From assembly GCA_014859105.1 (NCBI GenBank), contig JACUUX010000011.1, positions 1 to 57,985 of the forward strand: a DNA stretch of 57,985 nucleotides, given 5' to 3'. Origin of the DNA: Nitrospirota bacterium (GTDB lineage: Bacteria; Nitrospirota; Thermodesulfovibrionia; Thermodesulfovibrionales; SM23-35). Positions 1-7,739 of the stretch are shown here, piece after piece. The number at the start of each line of letters is the position of its first letter. Position 1 is the first letter of the stretch. The position numbers were made by a program, and so were the translations under genes. A model generated the notes under the pieces. That model ran no database searches and was not told the origin of the DNA. It saw only the letters and a list, made by a program, of their open reading frames with translations.

Positions 1-374
1 TAAAATATGCAAAGGCAACAAAGACAGATATATATATCATGACCGTGACTCCTTTTATTTCCGGACTCGATCTTGAGATTTCTGCTAAAGAGATGGACAG
101 CCTGACAGAAAAGATGAAGCATCGTGGAGAAGAAGTTCTTAAGGAAGCAAAGAATATTCTCACGGCTGAGGGAGTAACTGTCGGTACAGTCCTTTCTTCT
201 GCCATCTCTGCAGCGGACGAAATAATAGGTTTTGCAGAGAAGGAGAAGATGGATCTTATTATTATAGGCAGTCGCGGTTTTGGAGGTGCAGCTACCAGGT
301 TTTTTATGGGGAGCGTTGCATCGAAGGTTATTGAACATGCTCCATGTTCTGTGTATGTTGTTAAGAAGTCGTAG
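1..374 (+). CDS. Universal stress protein (UspA fold), 5'-truncated by the window edge
   Basis: The frame is open from base 3, upstream of the first ATG at 39, and those codons read like the first strand and helix of a Usp domain, so the gene enters from the left and the ATG at 39 is probably internal. The C-terminal nucleotide-binding loop is visible as GSRG followed ten residues later by GS (residues 77-92 counted from base 39), one residue longer than the usual G-x2-G-x9-G(S/T). The protein ends in a hydrophobic strand (CSVYVV), as is typical. Usp proteins are soluble nucleotide-binding stress proteins; the specific role is unknown. A hairpin terminator follows at 406-431. Confidence 0.9.
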   Translation, partial: KYAKATKTDIYIMTVTPFISGLDLEISAKEMDSLTEKMKHRGEEVLKEAKNILTAEGVTVGTVLSSAISAADEIIGFAEKEKMDLIIIGSRGFGGAATRFFMGSVASKVIEHAPCSVYVVKKS

Positions 375-405
375 GCAAAAAGATAAAATTATAGAAATAT
401 ACAGG

Positions 406-431
406 GGGCCTCTTTAAAAGAGGCCCTTTTT
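406..431 (+). terminator. Intrinsic terminator after the Usp gene
   Basis: A 9-bp perfect stem (GGGCCTCTT / AAGAGGCCC) with a 3-base loop is followed by TTTTT. It sits 32 bases after the stop codon. Confidence 0.9.
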
Positions 432-520
432 GTTGTGATTATGATAAGGTATAATTTAGATTAATTTTTTAAGAATATAATTCATAGCGAACTCTGTTCC
501 AATGGTTGATACTTTAAGCC

Positions 521-649
521 GTCATTCCCGCTTGCCCTGTTAGAAATAAACTTTCTAACAGGGCTTGTCGGGAATCCTTCTGAATCCCCCTTAGTAAAGG
601 GGGTTAGGGGGTTGTTCAAAGAAAGATTCTGGACAAGCCAGAATGACAA
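521..649. repeat. Composite REP-type repeat with nested palindromes
   Basis: The outer element starts GTCATTCCCGCTTG and ends with the matching inverted end GACAAGCCAGAATGAC. Uninterrupted relatives lie at 19561 and 56243. This copy is split by a 29-base palindrome (arms CCCTGTTAGAAA / CTTTCTAACAGGG, 535-563) that is flanked on both sides by CTTG. A second palindrome of the CCCCCTTAGTAAAGGGGG type occupies the loop (586-617). The copy fills most of the gap between the Usp gene and the M50 protease; nothing else is seen there except a -10-like TATAAC at 687-692. Confidence 0.85.
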
Positions 650-699
650 TTAAATATCTTAAAAACTTTTAAGATCTTTGATGATTTATAACATAGCTT

Positions 700-1533
700 A
701 TGAAAAAAATCCCATTTCTGCATTTGTTTCTTTTTATACTTACTCTGCTGTCTACACTCACTGTAGGAGCGATGCAGACAGGTGTGGATATTTTTAAAGA
801 ACCGGGAAAAATCTACAGGGGTTTGCCATTTGCGGTTACCTTAATGACAATTCTCTTGAGCCATGAATTATCGCATTATTTTGCATCAAAAAAACACAGG
901 GTAAAAGCAACACTTCCATATTTTATCCCTGCACCTACAATTATCGGTACATTTGGGGCGTTTATTAAAATGAAATCCCCTATTGTTTCGAGGAAATCAC
1001 TGATAGATATAGGTGCCTCGGGGCCTATCGCTGGTTTTATAGTTTCCGTGATAGCTTCAATTGTTGGTCTTAATCTATCCGAAGTTGTATTAATGACAGA
1101 GAATAAAGGAGTTCTGGGGCTTGGAGATTCGATCCTGTTTTCTTTTCTCTCGAGATTGGTAATAGGTATGCCGCCCTATGATCATGACATTCTTCTAAAT
1201 CCTGTTGCATTTGCAGGATGGATCGGGCTTTTTGTTACCTCTATTAATCTTATACCAGTTGGTCAGCTTGATGGTGGTCATATTGCTTATGCACTTCTGG
1301 GAGAAAAGCATACCTTTCTTTCAATGATGCTTATTCTTGTGTTGGTTTCCCTTGGTCTGTTATTATGGAAGGGATGGGTTATATGGGCTATTCTATTACT
1401 GGTTCTTGGCCTTAGACATCCGCCTGTTATTTACTGGGAAATACCTCTGGATCCAAAAAGAAGATTTATCGGATGGCTTGCTATTTTAATATTACTTATT
1501 ACATTTATACCTGTACCGTTCAAGATTTTATAA
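700..1533 (+). CDS. Site-2-protease-family (M50) membrane zinc metalloprotease
   Basis: This is an intramembrane zinc peptidase of the M50 family. The catalytic HELSH motif is at residues 55-59, and the second metal-binding segment (NLIPVGQLDGGH, residues 183-194, with D191) corresponds to the NPxxPLDGG region of S2P enzymes. About six hydrophobic segments surround these motifs. No PDZ domain is visible, so it is not a full RseP; it resembles the short M50 proteins of unknown substrate. There is no ribosome binding site. A TATAAC -10-like hexamer ends 7 bases before the ATG, which suggests a leaderless transcript, although the -35 is poor. Confidence 0.88.
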   Translation: MKKIPFLHLFLFILTLLSTLTVGAMQTGVDIFKEPGKIYRGLPFAVTLMTILLSHELSHYFASKKHRVKATLPYFIPAPTIIGTFGAFIKMKSPIVSRKSLIDIGASGPIAGFIVSVIASIVGLNLSEVVLMTENKGVLGLGDSILFSFLSRLVIGMPPYDHDILLNPVAFAGWIGLFVTSINLIPVGQLDGGHIAYALLGEKHTFLSMMLILVLVSLGLLLWKGWVIWAILLLVLGLRHPPVIYWEIPLDPKRRFIGWLAILILLITFIPVPFKIL

Positions 1534-1611
1534 AAGTTTATATGAGTAATCAGAAAAAATAATGTTATACTATTTTGATACCAAAATATCTATCGAAAAG
1601 GAGTCTCCGGA

Positions 1612-2055
1612 ATGAAGGTTATATTGAAAGAAGACGTCAAAAAACTGGGTAATATGGGCCAGGTTGTGGATGTCTCAGATGGTTATGCGAGAAATTATTT
1701 AGTACCGAGAGGTCTTGCAGTGGAAGCCAGTACAAAAAATATTAAATCCCTGGAGCACGAGAAAAGGATGATAATTGAAAAGGCAAAGAAGATCAGGAAT
1801 TCTGCACAGGAACTTGCAGACAGAATTTCCCAAATGAATCTTGTTATTAAGGCAAAGGCCGGAGAAGAAGGCAAATTGTTTGGTTCTGTAACAAGTATGG
1901 ACATATCTGAACTCCTTAAAAAAGAAGGCATTGAAGTAGACAAAAAGAAGATTTTCATTGATGAACAGATTAAGAGGCTTGGGACGTATTCTGTAAATAT
2001 AAAATTTCATCCCGGGGTTTCAACACAACTCAATATACAGGTTGTTGAGGAATAA
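1612..2055 (+). CDS. rplI: 50S ribosomal protein bL9
   Basis: Ribosomal protein L9 binds 23S rRNA domain V and reaches across the subunit through a long connecting helix. At 147 residues it has the normal family length. The N-terminal domain (MKVILKEDVKKLGNMGQVV, then the GYARNYLVPRGLA signature) is followed by the helix and a C-terminal rRNA-binding domain. An AAAGGAG ribosome binding site precedes the ATG, and a TATACT -10-like hexamer lies at 1566-1571. dnaB follows, as in many bacteria where rplI and dnaB are neighbours. Here a repeat of about 86 bases has entered the gap. Confidence 0.97.
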   Translation: MKVILKEDVKKLGNMGQVVDVSDGYARNYLVPRGLAVEASTKNIKSLEHEKRMIIEKAKKIRNSAQELADRISQMNLVIKAKAGEEGKLFGSVTSMDISELLKKEGIEVDKKKIFIDEQIKRLGTYSVNIKFHPGVSTQLNIQVVEE

Positions 2056-2113
2056 GATTTATGCTGCAAATCAGTCCAAATAGTCGTATGTTAAACAGTG
2101 TGTCAAAATGTGT

Positions 2114-2199
2114 GTCCATTCCAGCTTGTCTGGAATCTTTCATTCAACGCATCGAATCAGAAGAAGCAGAAAAGAAAGATTCTGGACGAGCCAGAATGA
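2114..2199. repeat. GTCATTC-type palindromic repeat upstream of dnaB
   Basis: The ends GTCCATTCCAGCTTGTC and GGACGAGCCAGAATGAC are imperfect inverted repeats of the same family as 521-649, 19561-19624 and 56243-56304. The repeat is open in the dnaB frame, so it falsely lengthens the dnaB reading frame at its 5' end. Confidence 0.8.
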
Positions 2200-2221
2200 C
2201 AAAAGAAGGTTACCGTTAAAA

Positions 2222-3598
2222 ATGAAAGAAACAGATGTCCACTTGGATAAACTCCCCCCACAAAATTTAGAGGCTGAACAGTCTATTTTAGGTGCAATCC
2301 TGATAGACAACGACTCATTGCCCAAGGCACTTGAGATAATAGACCTCGAAGACTTCTATAAACTGTCACACCGGAAAATATTTAATGCCATGACAGAGCT
2401 TTTTGAAAAGAGCGAACCAATGGACCTGATAACACTGACAGACCAGCTGAGGAAGAAGGACGACCTTGAAAATGTGGGGGGGATATCCTATCTTTCGTCG
2501 TTGGTGAACATGACACCAACAGCGGCGAACATAAGATATCATTCAAAGATAGTCAGGGAAAAAGCACTTTTAAGAGGTCTTTTAAGGGCTTCAAATGAAA
2601 TTACAAGAAAAGTATATGAAGACAATCTCGATGCAGAAGAGCTCGTAGACCATGCAGAAAAGTCAATCTTTGATATTTCGGATAAAAGAACTAAGACCTC
2701 ATTCAGGACGTTGAAGGAAGTAATAAAGGACAGCTTTGAGATGATCGAACATCTTTACGATAAAAAGGACACAATAAGCGGTGTACCTTCAGGTTTCAGG
2801 GACCTCGATGACCTTACTACAGGTTTTCAAAAAGGTGACCTTATAATAGTTGGTGGCAGACCCTCTATGGGGAAGACAGCATTTGTGCTTAATGTCGCTC
2901 AATATGTTGGGCTTGAGTTAAGGGAGCCTGTTGCGATATTCAGTCTTGAGATGTCTAAAGAACAACTTGCATTGAGGATGTTGTGTGCTGAGGCTATGGT
3001 GAATTCGAACAGCATAAGGAAAGGTTTCATAAAAAAAGAGGACTGGCATAAACTAACAAGCGCAGCAAGCAACCTTACAGGGGCGCCGATTTTTATAGAT
3101 GACTCCTCAAGTATCACAGTTCTTGAACTAAGAGCAAAAGCAAGACGTTTAAAAATGGAACATAGCCTTAGCATGGTTATAGTAGATTATCTTCAGTTGA
3201 TGAGAGGGAGGGGGAGTTTCGAAAGGCGTGAGCAGGAAATATCTGATATATCCCGTTCCCTCAAAGCTCTTGCAAAAGAACTCGGTGTTCCAGTTATTGC
3301 TGTAAGCCAGTTGAACAGAAGTGTCGAACAGCGAAGGCCTCCGAAACCTATATTAGCTGATTTGAGAGAATCGGGTGCTATAGAACAGGATGCCGATGTG
3401 ATACTATTCCTTTACAGGGATGAAGTTTATAATAAGGACAACCCGGCTAATAGAGGAAAGGCCGAGGTTGATATTGCTAAGCAGAGAAATGGTCCTGCCG
3501 GCGTCACAGTTCCTATTACATATATTTCCAAATGTACAAGGTTTATGAATATGACAGACAGGGGGGTTGAGGTGATTGAAGAGGAGGAGGCGTTTTGA
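2222..3598 (+). CDS. dnaB: Replicative DNA helicase DnaB
   Basis: Hexameric 5'-3' helicase of the replication fork. With the start at 2222 it has 458 residues, the usual length. The N-terminal domain (PPQNLEAEQSILGAIL) is followed by a RecA-like core with Walker A GGRPSMGKT at residues 211-219 and Walker B ending at D322 in IVDYLQLM, then the C-terminal SQLNRSVEQR and LRESGAIEQDAD motifs. The frame is open back to 2108, but the upstream codons are the translated repeat, and homologous sequence begins at the ATG at 2222. The ribosome binding site (GAAGG, about 13 bases away) is weak. The stop overlaps the TTG start of the next gene. Confidence 0.96.
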   Translation: MKETDVHLDKLPPQNLEAEQSILGAILIDNDSLPKALEIIDLEDFYKLSHRKIFNAMTELFEKSEPMDLITLTDQLRKKDDLENVGGISYLSSLVNMTPTAANIRYHSKIVREKALLRGLLRASNEITRKVYEDNLDAEELVDHAEKSIFDISDKRTKTSFRTLKEVIKDSFEMIEHLYDKKDTISGVPSGFRDLDDLTTGFQKGDLIIVGGRPSMGKTAFVLNVAQYVGLELREPVAIFSLEMSKEQLALRMLCAEAMVNSNSIRKGFIKKEDWHKLTSAASNLTGAPIFIDDSSSITVLELRAKARRLKMEHSLSMVIVDYLQLMRGRGSFERREQEISDISRSLKALAKELGVPVIAVSQLNRSVEQRRPPKPILADLRESGAIEQDADVILFLYRDEVYNKDNPANRGKAEVDIAKQRNGPAGVTVPITYISKCTRFMNMTDRGVEVIEEEEAF

Positions 3599-4398
3599 AA
3601 AGGTCGCCGGCGGTAGCAGGACAATTTTATTATGGTTCTGCATCTAAACTGACTCATCAGGTTGAACAGTATATAGACAGAAATGCAAAGAAGGAAAAGG
3701 TAACAGGCATAGTTTCTCCACATGCAGGTCTTATATATTCAGGACATGTAGCAGGTGCTGTCTATTCTTCAATAGATTTTCCGGAGACATTTGTATTAAT
3801 AGGGCCTAATCATACAGGACTCGGATCAAGCATATCATTAATGACATCCGGTGAATGGGAGATACCCACCGGGATTTTCCAGATAGATGAGAAGATTTCT
3901 TATAAAATCGTTATGAATGTGTCTTTTGTCAGCAAAGACATACAGGCACACATGTTTGAACATTCCCTTGAGGTACAGCTTCCTTTTATTGCATTTTTCT
4001 CCAGAAATATAAAGATTGTACCTGTAATTATCCTCTCGGCTTCTCTGGAAGAATGCAGAATACTCGGAGAAGGTATAGCTAAAGCAATAAAAAGTGTTAA
4101 CTATCCTGTTGTAATAGTGGCAAGCTCTGATATGAGCCATTATGTTCCTGACGGGCTTGCAAGACAGAAAGACGGAAAAGCTATAGACAGAATACTTTCT
4201 CTTGAACCTGAAGGCTTGTATGAACTGGTATTGATGGAGAGGATATCCATGTGTGGTTACCTGCCTGTTGTAACGATGATATTTGCTGCAAAATTTCTTG
4301 GTGCCAAATCTGCAAGGCTTGTAAAGTATGCGACCTCGGCAGAAGTCAGCGGAGATTATGAAAATGTTGTTGGATATGCTGGAATTGTATTGAGATGA
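3595..4398 (+). CDS. AmmeMemoRadiSam system protein B (MEMO1 family)
   Basis: A 267-residue MEMO-family protein, related to class III extradiol dioxygenases and of unknown reaction. The family signature is clear: SPAVAGQFY at the start, PHAGLIYSGHVAG, GPNHTG, EHSLEVQLPF and ASSDMSHY, which supply the conserved histidines. The start is TTG, overlapping the dnaB stop (TTGA), with GAGGAGG 7 bases upstream. In other bacteria the gene accompanies an AMMECR1 protein and a radical SAM protein; neither is next to it here, so the system is split or incomplete in this window. Confidence 0.92.
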   Translation: MKRSPAVAGQFYYGSASKLTHQVEQYIDRNAKKEKVTGIVSPHAGLIYSGHVAGAVYSSIDFPETFVLIGPNHTGLGSSISLMTSGEWEIPTGIFQIDEKISYKIVMNVSFVSKDIQAHMFEHSLEVQLPFIAFFSRNIKIVPVIILSASLEECRILGEGIAKAIKSVNYPVVIVASSDMSHYVPDGLARQKDGKAIDRILSLEPEGLYELVLMERISMCGYLPVVTMIFAAKFLGAKSARLVKYATSAEVSGDYENVVGYAGIVLR

Positions 4399-4430
4399 TG
4401 ATTATTACGTAACAGAAAACAGCAAAAAGG

Positions 4431-4459
4431 TTGACAATAAATTGCACATACATTAGATT
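4431..4459 (+). promoter_or_regulatory. Sigma-70 promoter directly in front of tpiA
   Basis: TTGACA (4431-4436), a 17-base spacer and TAGATT (4454-4459). Transcription would be expected to start near 4466, which is the A of the second ATG of tpiA. Confidence 0.6.
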
Positions 4460-4465
4460 ATGAAA

Positions 4466-5215
4466 ATGCGCAGGCCATTTATAGCTGCAAACTGGAAAAT
4501 GAATAAGACCCTGTCTGAAACAAGGGAATTTATAGCAAACTTTATTCCTGTTGTGAGAGATGTTTCAGACATTGATATTGCCATAGCACCGCCTTTTACG
4601 TTACTTCGGGCGGCAGCAGAAGCATTGAAGGGGACTAATATCTTGCTCTCCGCACAGAACGTTTTTTATGAAGAAAAGGGTGCATACACAGGAGAAATCT
4701 CACCACTCATGGTTTGTGATGCTGGCTGCAAATACGTTATCATCGGCCATTCTGAAAGAAGACAATATTTTAACGAGACAGACCTTATTGTGAATAGAAA
4801 AATAAAGGCTGCAAAAAAGGCAGGACTCGGTGTTATTCTGTGCATAGGTGAGTCTTTAGAAGAAAGGGAGGCAGGAAAGACCTTTGATGTATTGCTTAAA
4901 CAGATAGAGGAAGGGCTCAACGGGGTAGACCTTGAGAATTTAATTATTGCATATGAGCCCATATGGGCTATTGGTACTGGAAAAACAGCAACATCTGAAC
5001 AGGCACAGGAAGCCCACGCTTATATAAGAGAAAGACTCAAAATTCTATATGGCAACAGGGCCGATGAATCCTGTATAATATACGGTGGTAGCGTTACCCC
5101 TGATAACATAGATTCACTTATGGCTTGCAGTGATGTTGATGGGGCACTTGTAGGCGGTGCAAGCCTCAAGGTTGACAGCTTTTGCAGGATAGTTAAATTT
5201 AAAAAGGAAAAATGA
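4466..5215 (+). CDS. tpiA: Triosephosphate isomerase
   Basis: Interconverts dihydroxyacetone phosphate and glyceraldehyde 3-phosphate in the cytoplasm. The catalytic residues are all visible: the lysine of NWKMNKT, the histidine of IIGHSERR and the glutamate of AYEPIWAIGTG, plus the phosphate-gripping GGSV and GALVGGASL segments. Two in-frame ATGs occur, at 4460 and 4466. The second gives the usual TIM N-terminus (MRRPFIAANWKMNKT) and coincides with the predicted transcription start, so I chose it. No ribosome binding site is present. The stop overlaps the secG start. Confidence 0.96.
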   Translation: MRRPFIAANWKMNKTLSETREFIANFIPVVRDVSDIDIAIAPPFTLLRAAAEALKGTNILLSAQNVFYEEKGAYTGEISPLMVCDAGCKYVIIGHSERRQYFNETDLIVNRKIKAAKKAGLGVILCIGESLEEREAGKTFDVLLKQIEEGLNGVDLENLIIAYEPIWAIGTGKTATSEQAQEAHAYIRERLKILYGNRADESCIIYGGSVTPDNIDSLMACSDVDGALVGGASLKVDSFCRIVKFKKEK

Positions 5216-5592
5216 CAACTTTTTTAACGATTATCCATATTTTTGTATGTCTTTTTCTTATCGCTGTAGTTTTGCTTCAGAGCGGTAAAGGGGCACAAAT
5301 TGGTGCAACCTTTGGAGGAGGGTCGAGTCAGACACTTTTCGGAAGCAGGGGTGCTGCGACATTTTTAAGCAAGATGACAACCATTGCTGCAGTTGTTTTT
5401 ATGGTTACTTCCTTAACTTTAGCTGTCATTGCTACTAAAGGGGGTTCTGTCGTTAAAAAGGCTCCGGTTGCAGAAGAAAAGAAGGAAATCCCTTCGCCTT
5501 CGATACCAGGTCCACTTCAGGGAACAGGGACGCAGCCTGCCCAATCGCCACAACAGGCCCCTCAGGTGCCCACACAGTCTCAAACTGAGTAA
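5212..5592 (+). CDS. secG: Preprotein translocase subunit SecG
   Basis: The small subunit of the SecYEG channel in the inner membrane. There are two transmembrane segments (about residues 3-20 and 52-75) with the conserved cytoplasmic loop GGGSSQTLFGSRGAATFLSK between them. A proline- and glutamine-rich C-terminal tail (about residues 90-126) is longer than the core family needs. The ATG overlaps the tpiA stop (ATGA), so the two genes are translationally coupled, an arrangement common to many bacteria. Confidence 0.94.
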   Translation: MTTFLTIIHIFVCLFLIAVVLLQSGKGAQIGATFGGGSSQTLFGSRGAATFLSKMTTIAAVVFMVTSLTLAVIATKGGSVVKKAPVAEEKKEIPSPSIPGPLQGTGTQPAQSPQQAPQVPTQSQTE

Positions 5593-5679
5593 CCGAGACA
5601 TAATGATAAAGCATTTTAAAGTTTACTCCCGGAATACTTTTATCTGAAATGTTAAAAATTGCTTAAGTAGATCGCAATT

Positions 5680-6816
5680 ATGTCTTCTTATTCTAAAATA
5701 ATAAAAAAAAGACGGATAACAGATATGAATGAAGGAATATTTCGGAATCTTATGGAATATATTCCAGAGTCAATACAAGGATATACTACGAGCGGAATAG
5801 TTTTCTACTGGAACAAGGCAAGCGAGCGTATTTATGGTTATACTGCTGAGGAGGCGATAGGGAAAAACCTTGAAGATCTCATTATCCCGGCAGATTTAAA
5901 ACCCCTTTTTAAAGTATGCCTTGAATCAGGGAAAAAGGTTAAGAAATCAGGAGAATTTATGCCTGCAGGAGAGTTGAAGTTATTACATAAGGAAGGACAT
6001 CTTGTCCCTGTATATTCAATACATTCGGCTGTTTATATTGACGGGAAAGAACCGTTGCTTTTCTGCATTGATGTTGATTTATCCGAGCAGAAACGTACGG
6101 AAGAGAGATTGAAGCAAATAAAAGACGAGTTGGAACGTTCAAATCTTGAACTACGACAATTTGCTTACGGAGTTGCACATGACCTTTTAAATCCGTTAAA
6201 TATAATCGCAGGTTGTATACATTTATTTGAGCAGCGTTATAAAGGGAACCTTGATTCTAATTTTGACGATTTACTCGGTTATGCCGTTAATGAGTTTAAA
6301 AGGATAAAGAGTTTTGTTGAAGACTTGTTAGCATATGCGCAGATTGAAATGATGAATAAAGATTTCAAGCCTGCAGATATATCTTCAGCTTTAGAAAAGG
6401 CAGTTTTTAATTTGCAGCATGCCATAGAGGAAAGTGATGCAGTGGTGACAAATGATACACTGCCGGTTATTATGGCAGACGAAATACAAATGGTCAGATT
6501 ATTACAGAATTTTATAAGTAATGCTATCAAGTATCGCACTGAAAAGCCCCCTGAAGTCCATATCTCTGCAGAACGGGGGATAGATGAGTGGATCATTTCC
6601 ATCCGGGATAATGGTATTGGAATAGATACTGGATATTCGGAGCAGATATTTATTATGTTCCAGCGGCTGAACAGGCGTACAATTCATCCCGGCAGCGGTT
6701 TAGGTCTGACAATCTGCAGGAAGATTGTAGAACAACATGGCGGGCGGATCTGGGTTAAGTCAGAACCAGGCAAAGGTTCAATATTTTACTTCGCAATCCC
6801 TGATAGACATCAGTAA
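5680..6816 (+). CDS. PAS-domain sensor histidine kinase (cytoplasmic)
   Basis: A 378-residue kinase with no transmembrane segment. A PAS domain spans about residues 20-140. The HisKA helix follows with the phosphoacceptor H167 in VAHDLLNPLNII, resembling the phytochrome-type HDLxxPL box. Then come the N box (LLQNFISNAIKY), G1 (DNGIGID), F box (IFIMFQRL) and G2 (GSGLGLTICRKI) of the HATPase domain. No response regulator is adjacent, so it is an orphan. An alternative start is the ATG at 5725, just before the PAS domain; neither has a good ribosome binding site. The TAA stop lies at the edge of the hairpin repeat at 6818-6850. Confidence 0.92.
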   Translation: MSSYSKIIKKRRITDMNEGIFRNLMEYIPESIQGYTTSGIVFYWNKASERIYGYTAEEAIGKNLEDLIIPADLKPLFKVCLESGKKVKKSGEFMPAGELKLLHKEGHLVPVYSIHSAVYIDGKEPLLFCIDVDLSEQKRTEERLKQIKDELERSNLELRQFAYGVAHDLLNPLNIIAGCIHLFEQRYKGNLDSNFDDLLGYAVNEFKRIKSFVEDLLAYAQIEMMNKDFKPADISSALEKAVFNLQHAIEESDAVVTNDTLPVIMADEIQMVRLLQNFISNAIKYRTEKPPEVHISAERGIDEWIISIRDNGIGIDTGYSEQIFIMFQRLNRRTIHPGSGLGLTICRKIVEQHGGRIWVKSEPGKGSIFYFAIPDRHQ

Positions 6817-6817
6817 A

Positions 6818-6850
6818 CCCCGTTAGAAAGTTTTTGACTTTCTAACGGGG
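6818..6850. repeat. Perfect hairpin repeat between convergent genes (possible bidirectional terminator)
   Basis: A 13-bp perfect stem (CCCCGTTAGAAAG / CTTTCTAACGGGG) with a 7-base loop. The same arms recur at 49967-50025, and a close variant is nested in the repeat at 521-649. In both CCCC-type copies the arm is preceded by GTAAA. There is no T-run beyond the loop, so termination is only inferred from its position. Confidence 0.75.
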
Positions 6851-6876
6851 TAAAGAGTGGTTTGAATATTAATTTA

Positions 6877-7659
6877 TTAAGGATATTTCAGTTGTAGTCT
6901 CTGTACCGCTGTGGACTTTCCGGTCTTTTCGTCAATTTCTATAACGATACCGGAAAAACAGCCTTCACCTTTAGCTGTTTCGAATCTCATGGGCATATTA
7001 GTCAGAAAACGATGTATGACCTGTTCTTTTTCTATTCCTATTACGGAGTTGTAAGGGCCTGTCATCCCAACATCTGTTATGTAAGCTGTTCCGCCAGGCA
7101 ATATCCTTTCATCAGCAGTCTGCACATGTGTGTGTGTTCCAATTACAGCACTTACCTCTCCGTCCATGAAATACCCAAATGCAATTTTTTCTGAAGTTGC
7201 CTCAGCATGAAAATCAATTATAATTGTTTTTGTGAAATTGCTGAGCTTTTTTACCTCTTCCTTACCTATCCGGAAAGGACAGTCAATGTAGGACATGAAG
7301 ACCCGCCCGGATAAATTAATAACTGCTACTTTTTCACCATTTGAAAAAGTATAAAGAATACTCCCGTAGCCGGGAACTCCTGGTGGATAGTTCAAAGGCC
7401 TGAGTACATAATCCAGCTTTGCAATCTGTGGAATGAATTCCTTCTTGTCCCATACATGATTTCCTGTGGTAATTATATGAACTCCCAGGTTAAAAATCTC
7501 GCTGGCAATCTTGTCAGTTATTCCAAAACCGCCTGCTGCATTTTCTCCATTCGCTATTACAAGGTCTATTTTGTATCTGTCAACAATGGCTGGAAGAAGT
7601 GCCTTTGTTGTGGTTCTCCCGACTTTACCTACTATATCTCCGATAAATAGAACCTTCAT
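6877..7659 (-). CDS. YmdB-family metallophosphoesterase
   Basis: A 260-residue dinuclear-metal phosphodiesterase of the TIGR00282/YmdB family, whose members hydrolyse cyclic nucleotides and influence RNase Y-dependent RNA turnover. Metal ligands are visible: D8 (GDIVGKVGR), E39-N40 (NGENAAGG), N67-H68 (GNHVWDKKE), H151 (DFHAEA) and H176/H178 (GTHTHVQTAD). It lies 80 bases downstream of rny on the same strand. That pairing is found in many bacteria and supports a role in RNA metabolism. Half of a GTCATTC repeat lies in the gap. Confidence 0.93.
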   Translation of the reverse strand: MKVLFIGDIVGKVGRTTTKALLPAIVDRYKIDLVIANGENAAGGFGITDKIASEIFNLGVHIITTGNHVWDKKEFIPQIAKLDYVLRPLNYPPGVPGYGSILYTFSNGEKVAVINLSGRVFMSYIDCPFRIGKEEVKKLSNFTKTIIIDFHAEATSEKIAFGYFMDGEVSAVIGTHTHVQTADERILPGGTAYITDVGMTGPYNSVIGIEKEQVIHRFLTNMPMRFETAKGEGCFSGIVIEIDEKTGKSTAVQRLQLKYP

Positions 7660-7680
7660 TAATGTCTTTACTCTTTATCT

Positions 7681-7711
7681 GTCATTCTGGCTTGTCCAGA
7701 ATCCTTCTTTA
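7681..7711. repeat. Half copy of the GTCATTC palindromic repeat
   Basis: GTCATTCTGGCTTGTCCAGA and a few further bases match the left half of the copy at 56243-56304. The right half is absent. It lies between rny and ymdB. Confidence 0.7.
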
Positions 7712-7739
7712 TGCCGTTCTATCCTACCAGCATAAATGT

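Noticed and set aside
2108-2221. N-terminal extension of DnaB by 38 residues
   Set aside because: The extension is a translated palindromic repeat; homology starts at the ATG at 2222.
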